A stretch of 64,000 nt of DNA from Juglans regia (lineage: Eukaryota; Streptophyta; Magnoliopsida; Fagales; Juglandaceae), in assembly GCF_001411555.2 (NCBI RefSeq), contig NW_023361359.1, positions 124,001 to 188,000 of the forward strand. The letters are read 5' to 3'. This document shows, in pieces, positions 48,072-59,694 of this stretch (the stretch's first letter is position 1; every line of letters begins with the position of its first letter). The translations under genes were made by a program, and so were the position numbers. A model generated the notes under the pieces. The model was not told where the DNA came from. It worked only from the letters and a program-made list of their open reading frames with translations, and did not search any database.

Positions 48072-50395
48072 TGTCACAACCCCGCCCTAGGAAGGGTGGG
48101 ATCGCAACGTACATACCTGTCATTTTCTTTCCATTTTTTTTTTATTTTGTCCTTTTCTTTTCTAGTAACATGCAATCAGCATGGACATGACACACATGTA
48201 CTCTAAATTTCTGATCTAATAAAAGGAACACCTGATAGAGATTCTATTTGAACATTCATTCGTAAAAGACTCTCAGAGTCCATACGTTCATAAAACATAA
48301 CCCATAATCCATAAACATAACTGTTCTAGTTAGGGAAGATCCTAAGATTCTGCCTCTCCCTCTACAGTAATGCCTTGCTCCCCAGTCTTTTCATCATTAC
48401 CTAGACGTTTAAATCATTTAAAAAAAGTGAGTTGAATACTCAGTAAGTAGTACACCATGCAGTGAACATACTAGGCATCTATTATTTTCTTTTGAAAACA
48501 TGCATGCATAAACATTTAGCTAATTCTTGACAATGCTTTCATGCATAAAAATTTAAGGAATAAGCCGTACTTTCATGCATAAACATTTAATAAATAACTA
48601 TGCTTTCATGTATAAACATTTTAAGACATAACCATACTTTCTTGTTTCACTTTCTTTGGCCGGTACACACTATTACGCCCCATGTGTTGGGGTTAGCGGT
48701 CTTCCTTAGGACCTAGATTCCACCCGTGGCCACAGGTTGGGAACCCCTTTCAGTCAAGGGGCAGCACTGGGTGCACTACCAGTACTACTTACCCGACATT
48801 GCAATCTGCCCATTCCTTTGGTACCATTTTTATTTATATGGCCGTTACGTATTTTCATACAATAAGACATTCATTCATTTAGTCCTTTCTTTCATTCATT
48901 TCAGTCATTTCAGTCATTTTCATTTAACAGTTTATTCATGGAAAACGTCATTTAAAAGCATGAACTTAAACATAATCTTTTCATTTAATAGTGCATTCTT
49001 GAACAAAAACATCATTTTAAAAGCATGGGCTTAAACATCATTTTTCATGGCATCCATAAAGCGTTAGTTCATAGGGGCAATTTAACATCAACTCATAGGG
49101 ACATCTTAAAACGTTTTCCTCGCGTCATTTAAAGCATCAGTTCATAGGGACATTTTAAAACACTTTCTTCGCGTCATTGAAAGCATCGCTTAAAGCATAA
49201 GGGATGAGACGTTCCTTTCCTTTCCTTTGCAATCAAAACATTTTCATCATCTTTCTTACTCCAATGCACATGCATTTTTTTATGAAAAGATACATTTTCA
49301 TGCTATACTATATATAGGAATAATTAATAAGTTTATTGAGAGAGCATGTATGGAAATCTCATGACTTAGAACCTACGTGCATGCATTACCATATACACAT
49401 ACACATAATTATAATCGGTAGGATGCTTAACAGGGGCTATCAAGAAAGGCTTGTACATATTATATACATTTACTCTTTCTTTAGAAGAACATTTGGAAAG
49501 AGAGAGAGACATTCTTTCATAAAGAGAACTTGGTGTAAGACGCATGGTCATAGCTACTTACCTCTATGCTCCTCGATACTTCCAACTTCAATATAGATCC
49601 TACTTCAAAAAATAAAATAAGCGTGTTAATACTCATACAATATTCTTTAGCCCTCCCTTTAAAAGAGAAAGCCACAATATTACAATATAGCGTCCCTTCT
49701 ATGCTTAACATTAACCCCAAATGACTACTCCTCACCTCAACTTACAAGAGAAATAACTTAAATATTAAGACATGCTAGCTGTCCATGGAAAAACTATTTT
49801 AAAAGTTTACATGAAAAGTAGTTAAGAATTCATAACCTTCAAACAAGGTTTCTTTGGTTCAAGCTCACTTTGGGTTATGGACAATAGGAGATAAAATCTG
49901 GAAATTCTCAACAATGGGCTTTAAAATAGATTTAAGCATCTCAAGTAGGCTAAACAAGCTGAGGAAACATGCCATTTAAATCAACTTGTAGTCCCTCATT
50001 ATAAAAAGGTAAGCTTATCAACATTTTGAACTCTTGGGTTAGGTAGAATTTAACCAAACGATGGACAACATAAATGACCTATTTTTACTTCAAGACATGG
50101 CATGACATGGACTTAGGAATACTTGAACAACTTTACATATCATAATATATCATGCATAATTAATCTATTGTACCTAAACCAACTATGCTATATAATCTAA
50201 TCACACAAGCAATATTTTAAATAGTTTAGATAACATATCCCATTAAAATTAGTGTAGCATAAAGTATAGCAAGGTTACCCATTAAGAAACTTTAAAACCT
50301 TTAAGCACTTTAAAACCTTTAAGCACTTAAACTTTAATACCTTTCAAAAGAAAGATATAAAATTATAGGACCAAGCAAAACCTTTAAACCAAACC
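48072..50395 (-). mobile_element. Solo LTR P1 in the GYP2 5' LTR
   Basis: It begins (plus-strand left edge) TGTCACAACCCCGCCC and matches P2 (62313 on) for about 1.7 kb. Its module at 48655-49170 also resembles LTRs A and B (GGCCGGTACACAC, GTGGCCACAGGTTGGG). The left flank is AAATG (48067-48071). The right edge is uncertain: GYP2 LTR text is recognisable again from about 50396, and about 650 bases of that LTR appear lost. 49760-50395 has no partner elsewhere in the window. Confidence 0.6.
48342..49561 (-). other. Putative intron and acidic tail frame in LTR P1
   Basis: Minus-strand donor AGAG|GTAAGTAGC (49561) and acceptor AAACGTCTAG (48401-48402) flank an interval with the GC-rich module and the hairpin TGAGTTGAATACTCA (48428-48442). 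The tail encodes GNDEKTGEQGITVEGEAES and TAG at 48342-48344. In P2 the same tail reads GNDEEAGEQGITAEGEADT, the frame and stop position being kept despite several changes. Confidence 0.45.
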
Positions 50396-51890
50396 TTGAC
50401 CCCTAACTTAATGATTTTGCATCCTAACTCCAAAAATCATCAAAATTTACATAAGATATGTAAATTTTGTCCTAAACTCAAAAATTAAATCAGAAAAATT
50501 TAAAAACTAAATACAACCATGAAAACTCTATAGGGGCCGAAACAAGCATAGGCTTTTTCCCTTTATTTTTGTTGCAATTCTCCCAATTTCAAAACTCATG
50601 ATCAAACCAACTTTTTGCAACAAAGATCTTCCTATCCTAAGTTTTAAAACATACTTAAACATCCATTAAAAAGAAATGTTAATCATCACCACCAAACTTT
50701 TTAACCAAAAATAAACCCTTGAATCACAAGTTATGACCTTATTCAAAACATCTCCAAGAATTCGAAAAAAATTCAAATCTTACCCCTAACATATTCATAA
50801 CATCGTCATAGGATCAACCATGCTTTAAATCATTAAACAAAAGTCATAAAAAATACAAAATAACACTTGACGTTTTCGGTTCTACACTTAGTCCAAAAAT
50901 AGAAACTTTTTCTTAACTAGTTTTGATCAATCTCTTGCTCTATGGCTTAAAAAGATGAGATCTTCAAACTAAAACATCACATGCTTTTAAAATATGTCCT
51001 AAAGAAGATCCAACCATCAAACTTAAAATACATGGCTAAAAATCAATAAAACATAGATCTAACCCAAAAACATCAAATCTTAGGTCTAACCGAAATCCTC
51101 TTGCATAGAAAACAACTTTTGCCCTTGAAATCAATAAAACATGGATCTAGCTCAGAATGAGCTTTCCATGGTTAAAATAACTTTTAGCCAACCAAATCAC
51201 CACTAAATGAACCAAATAATATATCCACAAAAACTAGACTGAAAAACGCACAACTTTCATGAAGGAGTAATTGCGAGAAAATACCTACAAATGGTCATAA
51301 ATGGCCATGCAAAATGACTCAAAAAACTTCCCGAGAGAGCTACTAAGTGTTTCAATCTAAGAATGGGGATGAGAAGTGATGAAATGAAAGGAAGGGTGCC
51401 TTGCACGCCTCTAGACTTCTGGAGGATGAGGTATGGGATTGAATGACCCTTGAGGGATGGTGCTTAGGTCACAAAAAGGCAAGAATAGTGGGGGGGAAGT
51501 GGGCTGTTGTTGCTGCCTTCTAGAAGGAGTGTGATGAGATGGCTTTTTCCCTCATATCAAGGGACTATTTGGGGTTGTTGAGTGCAAAGGTTGATCTTCC
51601 ATGGGTGGGTGGAAACTTCTTCTAGAAGCTTTGTCATGGTGGCCAAAATTTGTATGCCTTAATGAGCCTTAAACAAGTGGGCTTCATTTGGGATTTACAG
51701 AGGGTTTTGTTGGGGTTTCAGATGCTATCAAGCCCAAATCTAATTTTTCTTAACCCAATAAAATTTGCAAGGCTTAAAAGGTTGGATGATGATATCATAA
51801 CAATAATTTGATGAATTAATAACATGTGGAAGTTATTTAATCAAGTGATTAAACACAATGCTAGAAATCGGATCAAAAAGGGTTTGGAGG
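50396..51890 (-). mobile_element. GYP2 5' LTR, inner part
   Basis: This matches 25030-25590 plus 27823-28470 in order, then 32000-32300. It therefore shows the LTR without the S and M2 insertions, although 51275-51576 has no clear partner in the other copy. LTR L3 starts at 51891. The beginning of this LTR lies beyond L3 and is not found in the window. Confidence 0.7.
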
Positions 51891-51931
51891 TGTGACACCA
51901 CCAAACTCTGCTTGGGATAACAGAGACTTAG
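51891..51931 (-). mobile_element. LTR L3, terminal 41 bases
   Basis: TGTGACACCACC is the reverse complement of an L-family LTR end. The text is cut after GAGACTTAG by the R/TRIM insertion and continues at 55511 (AGCATCGGCACATGCAAC), as in L1 (43500-43606, reversed). Confidence 0.75.
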
Positions 51932-52377
51932 TGTAACGCCCCAATGGAAAGCCCAAACCACATGGCCTATACTCCAAAATGACTAGTCAATGATACAATT
52001 AGAACCCCATTGGAACCTTATAAAGAGCAAGAACTTCTCCTTCCCAAGCAATGTGGGATCCCATACATCACATACCCTTATCCATATCATATGGGGTATC
52101 ACAATCTACCCCCCTTAAATTCCAGACGTCCTCGTCAGGCCTGTTCATTATAGGTGGCACGGCTCAAGTCCCACATTTCTGGTTGGGATAGACTCTGATA
52201 CCATTTGTAACGCCCCAATGGAAAGCCCAAACCACATGGCCTATACTGCAAAAGGACTAGTCAATAATACAATTGGAGCCCTATTGGAACCTTATAAAGA
52301 GCAAGAACTTCTCATTCCCAAGCAATGTAGGATCCCATACACCACCTACCCTTATCCATATCATATGGGGTATCACA
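51932..52377 (-). mobile_element. Miniature LTR retrotransposon (TRIM-like)
   Basis: Two 172-base LTRs, 51932-52103 and 52206-52377, both begin TGTAACGCCCCAATGG and end GGGTATCACA. They differ at a small number of positions. Between them, in minus-strand order, lie a tRNA-Met PBS (52191-52203, two bases from the LTR), about 75 bases of internal DNA and a polypurine tract AAGGGGGGTAG (52106-52116). It encodes nothing and must have moved with proteins from other elements. It is joined to the R leader at 52378, without a target duplication of its own on that side. Confidence 0.8.
52191..52203 (-). other. PBS of the TRIM, complementary to initiator tRNA-Met
   Basis: TGGTATCAGAGTC on the minus strand, two bases from the LTR edge at 52206. 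Confidence 0.8.
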
Positions 52378-52462
52378 CTCTAAAATTATTGCTTAAAACC
52401 ACAAATATCTAAACCTCCAAGGTTTATAGTATGCAGAATTCAAACCTGTCTCTGATACCAAC
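52378..52462 (-). other. Leader remnant of element R with PBS
   Basis: On the minus strand, two bases after the R LTR end, a PBS TGGTATCAGAGA (52449-52460) is followed by about 70 bases of leader, and then the TRIM LTR. This shows that the R LTR was a 5' LTR, not a solo LTR. Confidence 0.65.
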
Positions 52463-52689
52463 TGTAACGCCTCGGTCCTGCACGGATCAGAGAGTTACTT
52501 CCTAACACTTAAACTCACCTTTCAACAATATAAAAAAATAGACTCCAAATTCCCAACATCATATAGAAAATTCGATTCAATCTAATTTCCTCAATACAAC
52601 CAATTTTCCAAAATGCCAAGTCATCAAAACATAATAAAATTTGACAATACTCATAAAAAACTTCCTATGCATAAACCACTATACTTAAA

Positions 52690-53687
52690 TCATCTCACCC
52701 AATGCCTCATAATCTTGATCATCAGTTGAACCATAATATCATCTGAAATATTATGAAGATTAAGGGGTGAGTTATCAACAACTTAGCAAGCAGAGAGCAT
52801 ATACTAGCATGTAAATATGAGCATTTATAACATTTGATAAGCAGAACAAAACATTTTCTTTAGACTACAGAAACAACATATTTTACTTTCGAAATGCAAT
52901 AACAAAACTTGGTACAAAAATATTAGAGCAAAATTTTAAGGAAGACAAACTTATTCCCAAAAAGAAAATCCATTGGCATATCCAAACTGAAAACATTATA
53001 ATCATATCATCTCATAGCATCACATAGGGACAAATACCATGTTTAACCCCCGTGGTAGGGTTATAAACCACCATTATACCCGTGGCTAGGCCGTATACCA
53101 TGTTTCACCTCCGTGATAGGGTTATAAACCACCATTATATCCATGGCTGGGTTGTATACCATGTTTCACCCCCGTGGTAGGGTTATAAACCACCATTATA
53201 CCCGTGGTTGGGCCATATTCCATGTTTTACCCCCATGGTAGGGTTATAAACCACCATTATACCCGTGGCTGGGCCTTAACAGAAACAGAACGGAACATCA
53301 TCGGAACCAGATCACATTCAAATACAGAATCAGAACTTCATGCCAAGATTTTCAGATGACACATCATATCAAAACAAAATACTGAATAGCTTCAGATCAT
53401 TTCACATGTTTGAAATAAACAGAACAAACATCTTCATTTATTCATAGCAAAAACTTTTAGATTTTCATATTCTCTCTTTTTTGCATAATTCAGAAATAGG
53501 ATGCGCAAAATTAGCTCATGTCTACATCAGTCATGACAGAAAATACTTTCTCTTATATAGAATTTATGCATATGCAGAACAAACATTTGAGGTCGTTTCA
53601 TATTTCTTCTCAAACAAACATGCATATTTTCAAAGTCAACCTCATTTCATTTCTTTTATGCAAAACTAGTATATGAACCCCGCTTAC
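52690..53687 (-). other. Putative intron and tail frame in LTR R
   Basis: Minus-strand donor TCCAG|GTAAGCGG (53687) and acceptor AATATTTCAG (52743-52744), with the hairpin TGAGTTATCAACAACTTA at 52768-52785 and the 61-bp array inside the interval. The tail frame reads DDIMVQLMIKIMRHWVR to a TGA at 52690-52692. The donor context AAGTCCAG|GTAAG is the same as in LTR B (36274-36285). Confidence 0.35.
53036..53279 (-). repeat. 61-bp tandem repeat, four copies
   Basis: Units start at 53036, 53097, 53158 and 53219. Each contains CCCGTGGTAGGGTTATAAAC and a CCGTGGCTGGGCC-type half. The units vary at a few positions. It is not a CRISPR array, because units are contiguous with no unique spacers. It occupies the place where other LTRs have a single GC-rich CACGACCCC module. 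Confidence 0.9.
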
Positions 53688-55505
53688 CTGGACTTCTTAG
53701 CTTTACAGAAAATTATCCGCAATAGTACTGATCAATTGTCAATCGTCACCTATAAAAATTCATGTGACTTAAATAAATCTCCAATGAACAGATAATCTCA
53801 TATTACACCTGAAGTACCTATTTTAATTCCTCAAAAACTTAAAATTTCTCTTAATTCTAAAATACCATCACTTCCTAAATTCCTCAATATCCACATACCT
53901 ATTAAACTCAAAATATTTCTGAAATTGCATAATAATATTAATAATAAATACAACTATGCCATAAAATACATTTTTGGTTTAAAGACTCATTAAAACAAAA
54001 TTGATTAAAGCAGGAGAGAAAATATTTCATTTAATAAAAAAAATAGAATAATTAGTATCTCTTTAAAGAATTCAAAATAGAAGTCTTGCACTACTATGTT
54101 CTTCTAAAAAATATATATATTTAGTACTAATACTGTATTTCAAATATTTATTTAATCCGTATTTAAAACAAAACTCATACAAAGTGAGTTTAATATATAA
54201 AAACTAAAACACGATCAACTTATAATTACTCTGTTAAAAGCATCAGTAAATTGACTTAGTAGTAAAAGGCCATACGTCTACGTCCAAATAAAAATATAAC
54301 ATGCACCTAATATAAAACTCATGATTTCAACTCCAATATACATAAACAACTCATTAAAATATAAATCCATTAATCTAAACATCCGAAATAATATATCTGG
54401 AAACATCATAGGGGCAAAAATGGTAATAAAGCGCATCATCTATTAGGTTAACCGACACACAAAATATTTCATCTTTAAGTAAGCAATCACAAAAATAGAG
54501 CAGCGGCAGCAGCACTTACCCAAGGAAAACTACGATGCAGCGGCACCGAGGGAAAGGAGGTTGCGGCGGAGTTGGGTTGTGGTGGACGGTGGTTGTTTAG
54601 ATGGCGATGCACTGGAAGAGAGGGAGAGTGATGAGCGAGAAAGAGAGAACGGAGAGTGAGAGATAGAGAGACACCAGAGAGATGAAACATGGTGAGAGGG
54701 ATATCGTGCAAGATGCTCACCGAGGCAGCAAGAGACAACGACAAGGTGTTTGGGGCGGCAGCAGATCATGGAGTTGTTGGACGTCAACACCCATGGACTT
54801 CCCCTGTCGTGGCTAGTGTCATCGAAAGGGTTGAGTGGTGCTCTGTTTTGAGATGCAAAAACAGGGGTGTTTCGGTGATGCGTGCGACAAAGCTTTTACG
54901 TTGGGCGGCTAAGTGTGGGGTACGGTGGTGCAGGGCAGAGCAGTGGAGGTTTAAAGTGTGGCTCGGTGGCTTTCAACATGCGTGGGAGAGTACCCCGGAA
55001 TGCTGGTCAGCGTCGCTAGATGTTGTGCATGGAGCTGGGCAGTTTCACACGGTGGTTAAACAGGGGTGTTGCATTGGTCGTGCGTGGAGGGGTCAGGGCT
55101 TACGAGGTGGTTGGATGGTGGCGTCCGTTGGAGGTTGCTGGGTAACTCGGGTTCACGTAGGTAGTAACTGGTTTGTGGTGGATTTCCCGGTGCCTTCCGA
55201 CTTGGTGCAGAGAAGATAGAAAAAGAAGAAAAAAATTAAATAAAGGTAGAGAGCATCGATCTACAAGGTGAAGTTTATTGAGAAACCAAAATGCCTGGCA
55301 TCGAAGGAGCGCACGGGAAAAGGGTGGTTACGTGCATGGGTGCAGCAGTTACATGCAGTTGCCGTGCTTGATGAAGGGAACTTTTTGTACGTGGGCATGA
55401 GGAACGGATGAGTGAGAAGAGAACGGTTGGGAGTAAATAATAATAAATAAAAAAATAAAATAAAATAAATTGAATGTGAGCTTTATGCTAGACCCGAATG
55501 TTACA

Positions 55506-56627
55506 CTTAGAGCATCGGCACATGCAACACAAGGTTACATACCCCCGTACATGACAGTTAATTTGCAATGTATCTTCGTATGTAACTAGCAATATGTAAT
55601 AATCGCAGTGGAAATAAAAGGTTAAAGTATAAGATATGCTAGAATAATTAAAAACGTCCCAACTTTATTAGAAGATCGTCATGTTCGAAATATCAAAGTA
55701 GCATAGACTTATATACAAAGTCATATCATTCTCTTCATGATATCTAAAGCATAAAGGACTTGGGCTATGAACAACAGAATTAAGTCCAGTTTCCTCTCCA
55801 AATTCGGCTCCTCCTCAATCATGTGAATCCAGTGCTCCATCAATCTCATCATGGTCGAGTTCTGACACAACTTCTATCATTCCGAGTGGAATGATAGTAG
55901 TCTCAAAAAGGGTGAGATTTACTAGAAATCTCAGTAAGTTAAACAACAAACTGACGCAAAGATAAATCAAACATGAAAAATGATAAATATTCAATGCATG
56001 AGATGTAGAAAAATCAGTATGCATGTCTCCCATCCAGATTCCTCAACATCTTTTAAAAGAAAATATGGAGACATGGGTTTTTACTCAGTAAGTAATTTTG
56101 TCAGAATTTTTGAAAAGACATAACTTCTTCATAAACTTTTATCATAAACTTCATCATTAATAGCAATTCTTGATTAACATCATAACGTGTGGTAATGTCA
56201 CAGTTCCCCATATGCGCTGTGAGTACCTACTAGTGACCATAGTACCACTCACGTTGAAACTACGTTGTCTATAGACTCGTTCTCAATATATTGGTAAATA
56301 TAATATAGCATCATAAAATTCATATCGTGTATACCCACCAGCATTAGGTGTCATAACATGTTTATTTCGCTCTAGTATTCTTTAAAAAGAACCCATACGA
56401 AGCTTGTTGATTGTTCTTCGTCAACCCAGGGGTTACCACTCCATTATTAAACACTCCAGATTGGACAAAGGAGATCCACCAGGATAATTCTCCATCCTGG
56501 CTTTTGGGGTCATGACAAAATGATTTTCATGCTATGCTTTGAAAAATGTTTTTCATGACATGTGCATATGTAGTAAATTTCATGCAAAAATAACATTTAT
56601 AAATGTAATATGCAAAAATGGTGAAAA
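55506..56627 (-). mobile_element. LTR L3, continued
   Basis: This follows the reversed L1/L2 text from AGCATCGG onward: the tail frame, GTTGTGTCAG acceptor (near 55877), hairpin TGAGATTTACTAGAAATCTCA (55913-55933) and CACGACCCC-like module (56450-56515). It is cut at 56628 by the LTR of GYP3. The rest of L3 is not in the window. CTTAG at 55506-55510 is the duplicated target of the R/TRIM insertion. Confidence 0.75.
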
Positions 56628-56977
56628 TGTGATGCCTCCAAATTCTGCTTGGGATCGGACAGACATTTGAAGCGTCGAGACATGCAACACAAGGTTACCT
56701 ACCCCCGTTCATGACATATAAGATGCAATATTTCTAACATGCATCTAACATTATGCAATAATCGCAGCGGATAATTTTTTTCTTCAGCAATACTATGCAC
56801 CAAACTGAAATATCCCAAATACTTAAAACATACTTCATACATAATGACGTATTAAACAACTGAGATCACAACACTAATCCAAAATGGTTGTGATCAAAAG
56901 AGTGTTGGAGATTGAACACCACAAATACAAGTAGTAATGAGGTAACTACTGTACTACTATCTATGTCACACCATTGT

Positions 56978-58522
56978 TTAGTCGATCATTTCCAGTTGGT
57001 CGATTCTCGATTCTCCTTCAGATCCTGTAACAAAATCTACCATTCGAGAGGAATGGTAGTTGGGACTACCACAGTGAGATTTGATTACAAATCTCAACAA
57101 GTTAACAGGAAACTTCTACACAGGTTAATGATGCATGCATGGCAGTAAAAGCATGAATGCATAATCAAATCATAAGTAATCATAGAATAACTTGACATAC
57201 AACATAACATAACTAGCATAACTTAAACTGAAACTGAAGCTTAGCATGAACGTGACTTGAAACATAACATGGACTTGAAACATAGCATGAACGTGAACTT
57301 AGAACATAATATGGACTTGAAACATAGCATGAGCTTGAACTTGAAATATAACATGGACTTGAAACATAGCACTACCGTGAACTTGAAACATAACATGAAC
57401 CTGAGCATGACATAACATAAATGTGAACTTGAAACATAACGTAAACGTGATCATAACATAACATGAACTTGAAACATATTCTTGTCTCATGGGATTACCA
57501 TGATTGCGTGAACGTAAACTTGAATATAACATAATGTGAAACATGACTTGAACGTGAAACACATGAACTTGGAATCTTATTCAATTGACGTAATCATTAA
57601 AGTGACCATATGGGTGCTACACAGGTCCCCTTGAGCCGTATGTCCTTGCCGATTACCGCATCATATCACAGGTTTCTATACCAGCTGTGAGTGCGTTAAT
57701 ACATACTCCACAGTTGTTGTGGCCCCACATATTCTACGTGTCACAATTGATGTGTCTCACGTACTTCATGCTCCACAGTTGTTGTGGCCCCATAACTTAT
57801 TTGTTTGTGCTACACTTGCTATGGACATACGTAACATAATGTGTGGCACCATCGGCGTTAGTGTTTGGCATGCTCCGGTGACCAGCTAATTAGGCCCCAT
57901 TCGCAACCTATTGACTGTACTTCGTCAACCCAGGAAATTTCACACCTATTTAGACACTCCAGCGTGAACAAAGGAGTTCCACTAGAATATTACCCCATCC
58001 TAGCACTTAGGGTTGTGATTGACATGAATAACTTAATTGTCATACATGACATTTCGTAATGTGACGTAACATGAACGTGACATAAAAGACAGAAGTCCTG
58101 ACGTAGCATAACGTGACATGAACTAAGACGATAGACATGACATACTTCGAGACATAAATGTAATAGAGAACATTTCATAACATGTCATACATGTAACATG
58201 CAACATTTCGTAACATGGCATACCATATAACAGACAACATTTCTTAACATGGCATAACATGTGACAGTGAATATTACGTGACATGAAATACATGTAATAG
58301 ATGGCATACTTAACTTAACATGGCATACTTGCAATGTATAGCAATACGTGATAGAATATCTTGTGTAACAGATGAATAATTCATGACAGAATAAATTCTA
58401 TGTAACAGATAAATATGTAATGACTTGGCATGGCACATATGATAACATGCATACATACAATTTAGTTCACTTATTGATCACTCATACACATTAAACTGAT
58501 AGTAAGTTAAAAGCTAACTTAC
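56978..58522 (-). other. Putative intron and 3' tail frame, L' copy 3
   Basis: Minus-strand donor CGAG|GTAAGTTAG (58522), acceptor TTTGTTACAG (57025-57026), hairpin TGAGATTTGATTACAAATCTCA at 57075-57096. The 47-base tail reads GSEGESRIDQLEMID then TAA at 56978-56980, keeping the frame seen at 24108-24154. Confidence 0.4.
57225..57570. repeat. Degenerate minisatellite in GYP3 LTR
   Basis: Tandem variants of ACATGGACTTGAAACATAGC and GAACGTGAACTTG. It lies inside the putative intron. Confidence 0.8.
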
Positions 58523-59694
58523 CTCGATCTTTGCGCTTCGAGACAAAAATCAAATGCGATCACGAGAAACTGAAAGTAGTGATTTCTAAAAATTAGAACT
58601 TAATCACTAACAATTAGGAATATGAAAAAATATCAACTTATAGTAAAATTACAATTTTACCCTCTACATGTGGGAAAATGACTATTTTACCCATAACTTA
58701 AGGATTTTGCATCCTAACTCCAAAAATCACCAAAATTTACATACCTTATGTAAATTTTGTCCTAAACTCAAATATTAATTCAGAAAAATTTAAAACTTAA
58801 TACAACCATTAAAACTCTATAGGGCCGAAACTTACAAAGGCTATTTCCTTTGATTTTTATTGTAATTCTTTCAAATTTCAAAACTCATGATTAAACCAAA
58901 ATTTTTCTTCCACTATACTCATAACATATTCCTAAGAATAATCATGTTTTGAATCATGAACAAAAGTCATCAAAATCACTAAAACCATACTTGAACTTTT
59001 TGGTTTCTCTTCTAAGTTCAAAACAGATTTTTGTTTCTAACTTGTTTTGATCAACATCTTGATCCATGACTTATAAAGAAGTGATCTTCAAACCAAAACA
59101 TCACATGGTTTAAAAAGGTGTCCTAAAACAGATCCAAGCTTCAAACTGGAGATCACATGGTTAATCATCACCCAAAACATAAATTTAGCCAACAACATCA
59201 TCACTTTGGCCTAACCAAATATCTCAATGCATAAAATTTCATATCTTCGAAACTAACATCAAATATTTTCAAAATAACATTCTAACATGTATATAAGATG
59301 CTTAGAGTCTTCCAATAAAAATATCAAAGCCATTGGAATAAGATTAAACCATAAAAGATTTAAACTTTCTCAAAACAGAAACTGTTTTTCCTCTTCCAGT
59401 TTCTAAGTTTCTAGACCTAAGAAAATATTTCACCAAAACTTTTAATCATGCAACAAATCCTCAACCAATAATCATATACACATGTTAACAGTACTCCATA
59501 AAAATTTCGGACCAAGATCTATTCATTAGCTTGGTCAAAAACTCCAAACTATAACACACTCTCCAGTTTATCGCCCAAAATGACATTTCTGGAGTCTAAA
59601 CAACTTTTGACCAATCAAATGATCTCCAAATGGAACGAATAAGATATCCATGTAAACTAGACTCCAAAAGAAACAACTTTCATGAAGGAAACAG

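Larger units (their letters stand above)
52463..55505 (-). mobile_element. LTR R (5' LTR of an otherwise lost element)
   Basis: In minus-strand sense it begins TGTAACATTCGGGTC at 55505 and ends CCGAGGCGTTACA at 52463, 3043 bases. It is followed by a PBS. CTTAG at 55506-55510 pairs with CTTAG at 51927-51931, on the far side of the TRIM. It contains a GC-rich exon-like part (54520-55230), GTAAG donors near 54530 and 53687, a 61-bp tandem array (53036-53279) and a hairpin (52768-52785). A 176-codon plus-strand frame (54689-55219) is antisense and not annotated. Confidence 0.75.
56628..59690 (-). mobile_element. GYP3 3' LTR (L' copy 3), 5'-truncated
   Basis: It ends GGAGGCATCACA in minus-strand sense at 56628 and matches L' copies 1 and 2. 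It begins directly after the GYP3 integrase, without polypurine tract or TGTAACAG start, so its first part is deleted. It contains a minisatellite (57225-57570), a duplicated hairpin CCACAGTTGTTGTGG (57709-57723 and 57771-57785) and the module near 57950-58020. Confidence 0.7.

Noticed and set aside
51932..52377. Cassandra-type TRIM with 5S rRNA sequence
   Set aside because: The LTRs contain no 5S rRNA-like boxes; only the small size and PBS are shared.
53036..53279. Regular repeats resembling a CRISPR array
   Set aside because: Contiguous 61-bp units without unique spacers, in a plant LTR.
54689..55219. 176-codon plus-strand frame in LTR R
   Set aside because: It is antisense to the GC-rich core of R; long frames on both strands are common in such GC-rich text.
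59568..59694. Extension of the GYP3 integrase frame past 59694
   Set aside because: The last 40 or so codons read into LTR sequence that is also present at 51200-51270 without any pol, so the frame there is accidental.
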